The notes under the pieces: generated by a model
The model's database searches: none
What the model saw: the letters and a program-made list of their open reading frames with translations, nothing else
What the model was told of the DNA's origin: nothing
Translations under genes and position numbers: made by a program
DNA from: an uncultured Faecalibacterium sp.
Lineage (GTDB): Bacteria > Bacillota > Clostridia > Oscillospirales > Ruminococcaceae
Length of the DNA: 30,930 nt
Reading direction: 5' to 3'
Assembly (NCBI GenBank): GCA_934539245.1
Contig: CAKTCK010000022.1
Coordinates: 1-30,930 of the forward strand
Part shown: one piece after another, positions 14,685-21,436 of the stretch
How positions within the stretch are numbered: position 1 is the stretch's first letter
How the letters are laid out: every line of letters begins with the position of its first letter

Positions 14685-15956
14685 TTAAACAGTTTCCGGC
14701 TCACCCAGAGCCAGAACCTTCGTCAGTTCGGCCTGCACCTTGGCGTTGGTGGCGTCGGTGACGGCCAGCACATCGGAATAGAACTTTTCCATCTCGTCAC
14801 GGGTGGAGAAGGTGGCCACATACATCTGGTTGCCCATGGCACCGGACAGCGCCTCGGGGATGCGGTCCACCATGCGCATATTGTCCTGATACTTCTGCAT
14901 CAGCTGCTCGTGGCTGTAAACGAAACTCTTGCCATCCCGGCGGCCGGCGAAGGCACAGTAGTAGTGCTCACCCACCGGCATATCGGTGCCGCCAAAGGCG
15001 ATCATGTCTGCCCAGATCTTGTACACGTTGGTGGAGCGGGCAAAGTCGATCATGTCCGGGGTAAAGCCGCCGCAGGGGCGCATGTTGACTTCCAGCGCCA
15101 CGATCTGGCCCTTTTTGCCCATGCTGGCCTGATCCTCGGTCATGCGGAAGAACTCGAAGTGGACAAAGCGGCTCTTCACCCCAAAGCTCTTGACGGCGGC
15201 ACGGCCTGCGGCGCGGGTGTCCTCCGGCAGATCCTTGATGATGTAGTAGATGGAGTTGTCATCGTTGTTCACGATGTCCATGATGGACACGGGGCTTACG
15301 TTGCCCGCCTCAAAGATGGGGTTGCCGTGGGCGTCGATGATGGCATCATAGCTGTTCACCTCAGCACGCACGAACTCCTCCATGATGTAGGCCACATCCG
15401 GGTGCTCTTTCTCCTTGTAAGCCAGAAATTTCTCCAGTTCCTTGTCGCTGGAAAGACGGTGGGTATCCGAAGCGCCCACACCGTTGTCCGGCTTGACCAC
15501 CACCGGGTAGCCCACCTGTGCCACAAAGGCCTTGCAGCCCGCAAGGTCGTCTACCATGTGGTAGCGGGCGGTGGCGATACCGGCTTTCTGGTAGTACTCC
15601 TTCATCTTGCTCTTGTACTTGATGCGAGGCATATCAGAGGTCTGGAAGCCGCTGGTGATGTGGAAATCGGTGCGCAGGGCGGCATCCCGTTCCAGCCAGT
15701 ATTCATTGTTGGACTCCAGCCAGTCGATGCGGCCATACTTGAAGGTGAAAAAGGCCACGGCGCGGTATACCTCGTCGTAGTTTTCCAGACTGTTCACCTT
15801 GTAGTATTCGTTCAGGCTTGCCTTCAGTTCGGGCTTCAGCTCCTCGTAGGGCTGGTCACCGATGCCCAGCACGTTCAGGCCGTTGTTTTTCAGTTCCCGG
15901 CAGAACTGCCAGTAGTTCGTGGGGAAGTTGGGGGAGATAAAAATAAAGTTCTGCAT
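14685..15956 (-). CDS. ATP-grasp domain ligase
   Basis: A 423-residue protein starting at ATG 15956, with AGAGGAA about 12 nt upstream. Residues about 1-110 are a Rossmann-like pre-ATP-grasp domain (IFISPNFPTNYWQF at the start). The ATP-grasp fold follows, with VVVKPDNGVGAS as the ATP loop, EEFVRAEVNSYD, and the metal-binding EVNMRPCGGFTPDM. Such enzymes join a carboxylate to an amine or thiol through an acyl-phosphate, as in carbamoyl-phosphate synthase and dipeptide ligases. The substrates are unknown. It follows two esterase-like genes on the same strand, 127 nt after the nearer one, with a palindrome between. Confidence 0.88.
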   Translation of the reverse strand: MQNFIFISPNFPTNYWQFCRELKNNGLNVLGIGDQPYEELKPELKASLNEYYKVNSLENYDEVYRAVAFFTFKYGRIDWLESNNEYWLERDAALRTDFHITSGFQTSDMPRIKYKSKMKEYYQKAGIATARYHMVDDLAGCKAFVAQVGYPVVVKPDNGVGASDTHRLSSDKELEKFLAYKEKEHPDVAYIMEEFVRAEVNSYDAIIDAHGNPIFEAGNVSPVSIMDIVNNDDNSIYYIIKDLPEDTRAAGRAAVKSFGVKSRFVHFEFFRMTEDQASMGKKGQIVALEVNMRPCGGFTPDMIDFARSTNVYKIWADMIAFGGTDMPVGEHYYCAFAGRRDGKSFVYSHEQLMQKYQDNMRMVDRIPEALSGAMGNQMYVATFSTRDEMEKFYSDVLAVTDATNAKVQAELTKVLALGEPETV

Positions 15957-16031
15957 AGTATTTGTCGATTCCTCTTTCCGTTACCTCTATGATTGCAATG
16001 CCCCTACGGGGCAGGACAAGCTTTAAATTGG

Positions 16032-16082
16032 GGAACAACGGCGCGTCCATGGACGCGCCGTTGTTCCGTTTTCACGGGATGG
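16032..16082 (+). repeat. Perfect 36-bp palindrome with TTTTCACGGGA tail
   Basis: Bases 16032-16049 and 16050-16067 are exact reverse complements (18 bp, no spacer, centre CCATGG). TTTTCACGGGATGG follows at 16069-16082, the same tail as after the hairpins at 14312 and 17830. It lies between the ATP-grasp and esterase genes and could partly terminate or shield mRNA ends. Confidence 0.7.
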
Positions 16083-16083
16083 G

Positions 16084-16842
16084 TCACTGCTCGCCCAGAA
16101 CGTAGGGCATATAGTACGCCACCTGCTTATACCACCAGTTCCAATCGTGGTTGACATCGTGACCCCACAGGTCTACCCAGATGGGGATATGCTTTGCCTC
16201 AAAGATGCGCTTGAGCATCCATGTGGTGTCCGGCTGTTCCCAGTCGCCCTGACCGCAGCAGATGACCGCCTTCTGATTGCGGAACAGCTGCATATAGGGG
16301 TGATCCTCCGGGAAGTTCTTCATGTAATCCACAGGGGAGTTCATGTACACCAGTTCGTCCATGTAGTCGCCAAAGCCGTAGTGGGCGGTGTAGATGCCGC
16401 TGAGCGCCAGACAGCCGCAGAAGATATCCGGGCGGCGCAGGTACAGGTTTACCGCGTGGGTAGCGCCCAGACTGCACCCGAAAGCGATGATGCCGGGCAA
16501 ATCGCTCCAGCCGTTGCGCTGCTGCGCCAGATGCTGAAGCATCGGGGCGGCCTCGCGGGTGATGTAGCGCAGCCATTGCTCATAGCGGCGGATGCGCCAA
16601 TAGGGGTTGCCCTGTGCGTCCGACCATGTTTCCTGATCCATGGTGTCGATGGAAAGCACCATGATCTTCCCGGACTCGATCCACGGGGCAAGGGTGTCGG
16701 TCATGTGGAAGTTTTCAAAATCAAAGAACCTGCCATCCTGACAGGGGATATACAGCACCGGGCGGCCTGCGTGGCCGTAAAGCTTGCACTCCATATCCCG
16801 TCCCAGCTCCGGGCTGTACTCCTTGAAATACTGCATCTCCAT
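16084..16842 (-). CDS. Esterase-like alpha/beta hydrolase
   Basis: A 252-residue protein starting at ATG 16842, with GGAGGAAAC upstream. It belongs to the putative-esterase (esterase D) type: the elbow is FGCSLGATHA with Ser124, the likely acid is Asp200 in GQGDWE, and His228 or His232 lies in WGHDVNHDW. An early RPVLYIPCQDGRFFDFENF segment and a Trp-rich C-terminus (DWNWWYKQ) fit the family. There is no signal peptide. It is 40 nt downstream of a second hydrolase gene, so the two are probably co-transcribed. Substrate unknown. Confidence 0.85.
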   Translation of the reverse strand: MEMQYFKEYSPELGRDMECKLYGHAGRPVLYIPCQDGRFFDFENFHMTDTLAPWIESGKIMVLSIDTMDQETWSDAQGNPYWRIRRYEQWLRYITREAAPMLQHLAQQRNGWSDLPGIIAFGCSLGATHAVNLYLRRPDIFCGCLALSGIYTAHYGFGDYMDELVYMNSPVDYMKNFPEDHPYMQLFRNQKAVICCGQGDWEQPDTTWMLKRIFEAKHIPIWVDLWGHDVNHDWNWWYKQVAYYMPYVLGEQ

Positions 16843-16882
16843 GGTGTTTCCTCCTTGATGTTACTATGGTGTCGCCCTTCTC

Positions 16883-17653
16883 TTACTCCTCCACCTCATA
16901 CAGCAGGGTGTGGAACACGAAGGGCAGCTGCTTTTCCCAGCTGGCCTCGCTGTGGGTGCCGCCGGGCACGATGCGGCTGGTCAGGTGGATGCCCCGGGTC
17001 ATCAGCTTGCCGCTCAAGGCAGAGAACTCCCGGCGGATGCCCTCGTGGTTGCCCATCTCCCGGGAGCCGTAGTCCATGTACAGCACCGTGCCGGGGGAAA
17101 GCTTTGCGCGCCCCACAAGGCCGGAAAGCTTATCCGGTGCCACCCAGATGGAGGGCGACAGCGCTGCTGCGCGGCTGTAAGTATCGTTATATTGCAGCAG
17201 GGCGTACAGGCTCATCAGCCCGCCCATGCTGCTGCCGCCGATAAAGGTATGTGCCCTGTCCGGCAGGGTGCGGAAATTCTGGTCGATCAGGGGCTTGAAC
17301 CGGTGGATGAACCAGCTCATGGTGGCCTGTCCCTTGCCGTCAAAGTGGCCGTAGGTGGGGTCATCGAAGCGGTAGGGGGAATACTCCACCAGACGCTCGT
17401 TGTTTGCCCCGGCGTTGCACTCGATCGCCGCCACGATCAGCGGGGTGTCGGTATAGTCCAGATAATCTGCTACGCCCCAGCTTTTGCCGTAGGTGGCATC
17501 CTCGTCGAAAAACACGTTCTGCCCATCGAACATATACAGCACGGGGAACCGGCGCTCCGGCTGTGCCTCGTACATGGTGGGCAGGTAGACATACGCCCGG
17601 CGCTGCTCGGTGCCGTTGACCGCCGGGTAACTCATGCTCCATTTTTTGATCAT
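16883..17653 (-). CDS. Esterase (Fes/YbbA-type alpha/beta hydrolase)
   Basis: A 256-residue protein starting at ATG 17653, with GAGAGGAAAG about 8 nt upstream. It has RRFPVLYMFDGQNVFF (35-49), the usual esterase D/enterochelin-esterase entry. The nucleophile elbow is IGGSSMGG with Ser142, an Asp lies in YMDYGSREMG, and the His is in VPGGTHSEASW. It has no signal peptide, so it is cytosolic. It heads the leftward unit with the second esterase and probably the ATP-grasp gene. Members of this family cleave siderophore or short-chain acyl esters; the substrate here is not known. Confidence 0.87.
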   Translation of the reverse strand: MIKKWSMSYPAVNGTEQRRAYVYLPTMYEAQPERRFPVLYMFDGQNVFFDEDATYGKSWGVADYLDYTDTPLIVAAIECNAGANNERLVEYSPYRFDDPTYGHFDGKGQATMSWFIHRFKPLIDQNFRTLPDRAHTFIGGSSMGGLMSLYALLQYNDTYSRAAALSPSIWVAPDKLSGLVGRAKLSPGTVLYMDYGSREMGNHEGIRREFSALSGKLMTRGIHLTSRIVPGGTHSEASWEKQLPFVFHTLLYEVEE

Positions 17654-17719
17654 GGTGCTTCTTTCCTCTCAAATCATCCTACAAAGGGCACAAGCGGCAA
17701 GCCCATGCCCTTTATAGGT

Positions 17720-17748
17720 AGTGTAGCACCATGCGGCAGGAATTGCAA
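17720..17748 (-). promoter_or_regulatory. Promoter of the esterase unit
   Basis: On the minus strand TTGCAA (17748-17743), a 17-nt spacer and TACACT (17725-17720), with an extended TGC. It lies 67 nt upstream of the first esterase start. Confidence 0.65.
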
Positions 17749-17829
17749 TCTTTATGCGCAGCGGGACGATTTAGAATGGCTTCCGCTTGCGCTCTAGCCA
17801 TATTCAGCGGAAAGATTATTTATAATTTC

Positions 17830-17879
17830 GCAATTCTGGAAAATCTGCGGATTTTCCAGAATTGCATTTTCACGGGAGG
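17830..17879 (+). repeat. 16-bp hairpin with TTTTCACGGGAGG tail
   Basis: A perfect 16-bp stem (17830-17845 with 17850-17865) has loop TGCG, followed by TTTTCACGGGAGG (17867-17879). Loop and tail match the MATE terminator at 14312, but most stem bases differ while pairing is kept. It is in a 327-nt gap between two leftward genes, so it ends no obvious rightward gene. Confidence 0.65.
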
Positions 17880-17913
17880 AGTCGTAACGATGAACGGCAT
17901 CTGCGGTGATGCA

Positions 17914-17953
17914 AAAGGGACTGCTGCCCCAGACGGTATGCAGCAGTCCCTTT
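17914..17953 (-). terminator. Terminator of ilvE
   Basis: A perfect 14-bp stem, AAAGGGACTGCTGC (17914-17927) with GCAGCAGTCCCTTT (17940-17953), lies 27 nt past the ilvE stop. On the minus strand it is followed by TTGC. Confidence 0.75.
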
Positions 17954-17980
17954 AAAAGCCGTAGGGTAGCGGGCGGCTTC

Positions 17981-19060
17981 TTAGTATTTCTTTTCCACAG
18001 GCACGATCCAGCCCTTGGTATCGGGCAGCTTGCCCCACTGCATACCGGTCATGGTGTCGTAGAGCTTCTGGGTGACAGGGCCGATCTTGCCGTCGCCGAT
18101 GAAGGCGTGCTCGCCCTTCCAGACCAGTTCCTTGACGGGGGAGACGACAGCGGCAGTACCGGTGCCGAACACCTCTTCCAGCTTGCCTTCACGGGCAGCA
18201 GCCATGATGTCGGCAATGGCGATCTTGCCCTCGACGACCTCGTAGCCCCAGTCCTTCAGCAGCTCGATGCAGCTGCGGCGGGTGACGCCGGGCAGCACGG
18301 TGCCAACGGTAGCGGCGGTGTAAACCTTGCCGTCGATCTTGAACATGATGTTCATGCTGCCGACTTCTTCAACGTACTTCTTCTCAACGCCGTCCAGCCA
18401 CAGCACCTGTGCGTAGCCCTGCTCCTCGGCCAGCTCGCCAGCCTTGATGGAAGCGGCGTAGTTGCCGCCGCACTTGGTAAAGCCGGTCAGACCCGGGGCG
18501 GCACGGATGTACTCGTCCTCCACGTAGATGCGCACGGGGTTGATGCCCTCGGCGTAGTAAGCGCCGGAGGGAGCGCAGATGATGCAGAAGATATAGTGCT
18601 TGGAAGCGTGCACGCCCAGACCCACATCATTGGCAAAGATGAAGGGACGGATGTACAGGGAAGCGCCATCGGTGTGGGGCACCCAGTCGCGGTCCACGTC
18701 CACCAGAGCCTCAACAGCCTGAATGTAGTCCTCTACCGGGATCTTGGGGATGCACAGACGGTCGGCAGAATCCTGAAAACGCTTGGCGTTGCAGTCCGGG
18801 CGGAACAGCTGCACGGTGTCATCAGCGGTGCGGTAGGCCTTCATGCCCTCAAAGATCTCCTGTGCGTAGTGGAACACCACGGTGGCGGGGTCCAGCTCAA
18901 AGGGGCCGTAGGGGACGATGCGGGCATCGTGCCAGCCTTCGCCCTCGGTGTAATCCATGACGAACATGTGGTCGGAGAACTTTTTGCCGAAGCCGAGCTT
19001 CGTCTCATCGGTGGGCTTTGCCTTGGGCGCAGCCGTGCGGGTGATCTTGATATCCAACAT
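17981..19060 (-). CDS. ilvE: Branched-chain amino acid aminotransferase
   Basis: A 359-residue fold-type IV PLP enzyme of the class II (BCAT/BAT) size. It starts at ATG 19060, with GAGGGAAACTC upstream. It has HYAQEIFEGMKAYR (64-77), RPDCNAKRF (88-95), the PLP lysine K196 in GFTKCGGNYAAS, YVEEVGSMNIMF (E232) and the phosphate-binding EVFGTGTAAVVSP. It moves the amino group between glutamate and the keto acids of leucine, isoleucine and valine, in biosynthesis or breakdown. It is a single-gene unit with its own promoter and terminator. Confidence 0.96.
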   Translation of the reverse strand: MLDIKITRTAAPKAKPTDETKLGFGKKFSDHMFVMDYTEGEGWHDARIVPYGPFELDPATVVFHYAQEIFEGMKAYRTADDTVQLFRPDCNAKRFQDSADRLCIPKIPVEDYIQAVEALVDVDRDWVPHTDGASLYIRPFIFANDVGLGVHASKHYIFCIICAPSGAYYAEGINPVRIYVEDEYIRAAPGLTGFTKCGGNYAASIKAGELAEEQGYAQVLWLDGVEKKYVEEVGSMNIMFKIDGKVYTAATVGTVLPGVTRRSCIELLKDWGYEVVEGKIAIADIMAAAREGKLEEVFGTGTAAVVSPVKELVWKGEHAFIGDGKIGPVTQKLYDTMTGMQWGKLPDTKGWIVPVEKKY

Positions 19061-19133
19061 AGTGAGTTTCCCTCTTTCCTTTTATGCGCGTGCGCACGAT
19101 TTCCGGCGCTTTATGACACAAATGTTGGTTCCT

Positions 19134-19161
19134 ATTATAATATTCCCAGCCGGTTTTGCAA
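19134..19161 (-). promoter_or_regulatory. Promoter of ilvE
   Basis: On the minus strand TTGCAA (19161-19156), a 16-nt spacer and a perfect TATAAT (19139-19134). The leader to the ilvE start is about 66 nt and contains a TGCGCGTGCGCA palindrome. Confidence 0.7.
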
Positions 19162-19245
19162 GGAATCGCAAAATGTTTCATCTTTCCACCCGGTAAGTTG
19201 CACCAAATTATGAGCACAGTGGTGTGCAAACTGCCAAATCTATGG

Positions 19246-19290
19246 TACAATAGGGGCACAGAGCACTTTGCGGGGCACAGCCCCGCTTTT
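19246..19290 (+). promoter_or_regulatory. HAD gene promoter and leader hairpin
   Basis: An extended -10 box, TGG-TACAAT, ends at 19251; the -35 is weak. Just downstream GCGGGGC-ACA-GCCCCGC (19270-19286) is followed by TTTTC, which looks like a short terminator or attenuator between the promoter and the ribosome site. Confidence 0.5.
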
Positions 19291-19310
19291 CTATGGAAGG
19301 AGATACTGCC

Positions 19311-19964
19311 ATGATCGACGGCGTTATTTTTGATATGGACGGCCTGATGTTCGACACCGAGCGGGTCTGGGCTACCCTGTGGGAGCCTGCGCTTGCCACC
19401 CTTGGGCTTTCTTATAAGGAAGGGCTGGACGTTGCCGCCCGCGGCACGGCGGGGGACTCCATGCGGGCGGTGCTGCGCCGCTTCTACGGGGAAACCTGCG
19501 ACACGGACGCCATCATCGAGGCGCTGCACGCACAGGCGGAAAAGGCGTTTCAGGCACCGCCGCCCAAAAAGCCCGGGCTGGATGAGATCCTGACTTGGCT
19601 GGATGCGCAGCACGTCCCCATGGCGGTGGCTTCCTCCAGCCGGATGGCGTCTATCCGGCACCATTTGGACGGCTGGGGCTTGACCCACTATTTTAAGGTG
19701 ATCGTCTCCGGCGAGCAGTTCTCGGCGTCCAAGCCCAACCCGGAGATCTTTAAGCGGGCAGCGGAAGCGCTGGGCACCCAGCCCGGCCGCACCCTTGTGC
19801 TGGAGGACAGCTACAACGGCGTGCGCGCCGGTGCCAACGGTCGTTTTATCACCGTGATGGTGCCGGACATGGCGCCCGCCAACGACGAGATGCGCCGCCT
19901 GTACACCGCCGAGTGCCGCGATTTGTACGAGGTGCTGGACGGGTTGCAGAACGGACGGTTCTGA
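19311..19964 (+). CDS. HAD family phosphatase (beta-phosphoglucomutase-like)
   Basis: A 217-residue protein starting at ATG 19311, with AAGGAG 8 nt upstream. An ATG at 19293 runs through that ribosome site and is rejected. It has all HAD motifs: DMDGLMFDTE (nucleophile D8, acid D10), ASSS (motif II), SKPNPEIF (motif III lysine) and EDSYNG (motif IV). The helical cap between motifs I and II is the C1 type seen in beta-phosphoglucomutase and small sugar-phosphate phosphatases. Such enzymes remove phosphate from metabolites; the substrate is not predictable. The stop lies 4 nt before the MITE. Confidence 0.92.
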   Translation: MIDGVIFDMDGLMFDTERVWATLWEPALATLGLSYKEGLDVAARGTAGDSMRAVLRRFYGETCDTDAIIEALHAQAEKAFQAPPPKKPGLDEILTWLDAQHVPMAVASSSRMASIRHHLDGWGLTHYFKVIVSGEQFSASKPNPEIFKRAAEALGTQPGRTLVLEDSYNGVRAGANGRFITVMVPDMAPANDEMRRLYTAECRDLYEVLDGLQNGRF

Positions 19965-19968
19965 CTGT

Positions 19969-20195
19969 AAAAGGGGCTGTTGCACATCGTTTTAGCCGAA
20001 AGTGCAGCAGTTATTTTCAAAATCAAACGTATAATCAAACAATTCAAAAAAGCATGTGCATCACAAATCCATCGAAAATTCCTGATTTTCGAGAAAATTT
20101 GTTGCACATGCTTTTGTTTTGGGTATTGATACTGTTTGATTCTTACGCCTATTCGTACAAAAATAGAGGCTGTCGCATGTGCAACAGCCCCTTTT
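19969..20195. mobile_element. 227-bp palindromic MITE
   Basis: Perfect 19-bp terminal inverted repeats, AAAAGGGGCTGTTGCACAT, lie at 19969-19987 and 20177-20195. The inside is also an imperfect palindrome (ATCAAAC and AAAGCATGTGCA blocks mirrored about 20085), so the whole element can fold into one long hairpin. It has no gene. It fills the gap between two convergent genes and may act as their common terminator. No clear target duplication is visible. It was probably moved by the transposase of an IS with matching ends, not in the window. Confidence 0.75.
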
Positions 20196-20207
20196 GCTGC
20201 GATGGAT

Positions 20208-21320
20208 TCAGCTCTCCGGGCGGAGAGTCACGGTATGGGTGTTGAGGTCATAGAGAACGAGGTTGTCCCAGTCCCGCCGAAGAACAAACTGCGCGGTGCG
20301 CTGGGTATCGTTGTAAACGAGCGACCATTGGGTGTTGCTGGTCACATCGTTGGGGTTGGGGTTCTGTGCCGAAGCCTTCAGGGCGTTCCATGCGGTGTCT
20401 ACGGTGTAGGTGTCCGTCTCGTTCAGAACGGCTTCGATGCTGTCATAGCGCTCCCGACCGTGGCCGTAGATACCGTTTCTCTGGTTGGGCAGAACGCGGT
20501 CTGCATACAGGCCATAGAAATTCGTAATGGCGCGGATGGGGGTCGCTACAAGGGGGCGGGCGGGGTCGTCGCAGTCATATTCCACGACACGTCCATCGCC
20601 GCTCGCATCCGTGATATAAAAATGGTAGTCCCGACCGCTGGTGGCGAACATGTCGTAGCTGTCCAGCAGGTCTACGGCTTCCTGTGTGGTAGCCGCACGA
20701 TCCAGCACCAGACGAATAGCCAGCGTCGTAAAGATGGTTTGTTTGCCGGTCTGCTGGACGGTCGGCTCACTGTCCAACGTCAGCACAGCGATGGAAACGC
20801 CCTTTTCGTTCATGCCGTCCAGACAGATGAACGGAGCCGTCAGCGTGGCGATCTTCTTGGTCAGACTGGCATCTGGCTGATTGGCCGAAATGTTGCTCAG
20901 GGCGGCAAAGGCCACCGACTCATAGCCGTCTTTTGGGGTGCAGTGGACCAGAAGCGAAGAGGTGTCGATCTTGAAATCGTAGTTCCGCCCCATCAGGATA
21001 TTCTGGCTGCTGTCCGCAATGCTGAAGGCGCTGCATCCGTAATTCGGAGCCTTCATGTGGATGGGCAGAAGCGGGATGGACTCCTTCAGGATGGCGTCCA
21101 GCATGTCCTGATTGCTGGAGATGCCATAGGAAATGAGGCGGTCGAGGTCGTATGAATACCGGACGTCCATCCGGTAAAGGTTGTAGTCTTCGTAGTCGGT
21201 CACTTTTTTCAGGCTCTGGATGGTGCGGATGCGGGAAAAATAAAATGCCGCAAAGCCGAAGACCGCAACGAGTATCAGAACCAGAAGCGTCAGCAAAATG
21301 CCCTTGAAGATTTTTTTCAT
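20208..21320 (-). CDS. Membrane-anchored choloylglycine hydrolase/acyltransferase-like Ntn hydrolase
   Basis: A 370-residue protein starting at ATG 21320, with GGAGGG 8 nt upstream. The N-terminus is one signal-anchor helix (residues 6-28). The catalytic domain has YGCSAFSI with the likely nucleophile C96 and GRNYDF (111-116), as in linear-amide C-N hydrolases: bile salt hydrolase, penicillin V acylase, isopenicillin N acyltransferase. MNEKGVSIAVL further on is also typical. The domain should face outward. In this superfamily Cys must be the first residue of the mature chain, so about 95 residues would have to be cut off. Amide substrate unknown; not a standard bile salt hydrolase. Confidence 0.8.
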   Translation of the reverse strand: MKKIFKGILLTLLVLILVAVFGFAAFYFSRIRTIQSLKKVTDYEDYNLYRMDVRYSYDLDRLISYGISSNQDMLDAILKESIPLLPIHMKAPNYGCSAFSIADSSQNILMGRNYDFKIDTSSLLVHCTPKDGYESVAFAALSNISANQPDASLTKKIATLTAPFICLDGMNEKGVSIAVLTLDSEPTVQQTGKQTIFTTLAIRLVLDRAATTQEAVDLLDSYDMFATSGRDYHFYITDASGDGRVVEYDCDDPARPLVATPIRAITNFYGLYADRVLPNQRNGIYGHGRERYDSIEAVLNETDTYTVDTAWNALKASAQNPNPNDVTSNTQWSLVYNDTQRTAQFVLRRDWDNLVLYDLNTHTVTLRPES

Positions 21321-21341
21321 GCAGATCCCTCCTTTGGTTTG

Positions 21342-21371
21342 ATTATATCATGCCGAACGGGAGGAGCGCAA
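21342..21371 (-). promoter_or_regulatory. Promoter of the Ntn-hydrolase gene
   Basis: On the minus strand TTGCGC (21371-21366), an 18-nt spacer and TATAAT (21347-21342), with an extended TGA. Confidence 0.65.
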
Positions 21372-21411
21372 TTGGGAAAAACAGACAGAGATTTCCAGCT
21401 GCTTTTATAAA

Positions 21412-21428
21412 ATCCAACGACAATGGAT
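21412..21428 (-). terminator. Possible weak terminator of the AAA gene
   Basis: On the minus strand ATCCA and TGGAT pair around a 7-nt loop and are followed by TTTATAAAAG, 9 nt past the stop of the AAA gene. Confidence 0.35.
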
Positions 21429-21436
21429 AAGAAATT

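Noticed and set aside
14268..15992. 574-codon open frame on the plus strand
   Set aside because: It runs through the repeat cluster and antisense to the ATP-grasp gene; low-complexity His/Val/Gly-rich product.
17906..19213. 435-codon open frame on the plus strand
   Set aside because: It is antisense to ilvE; ilvE has every family motif.
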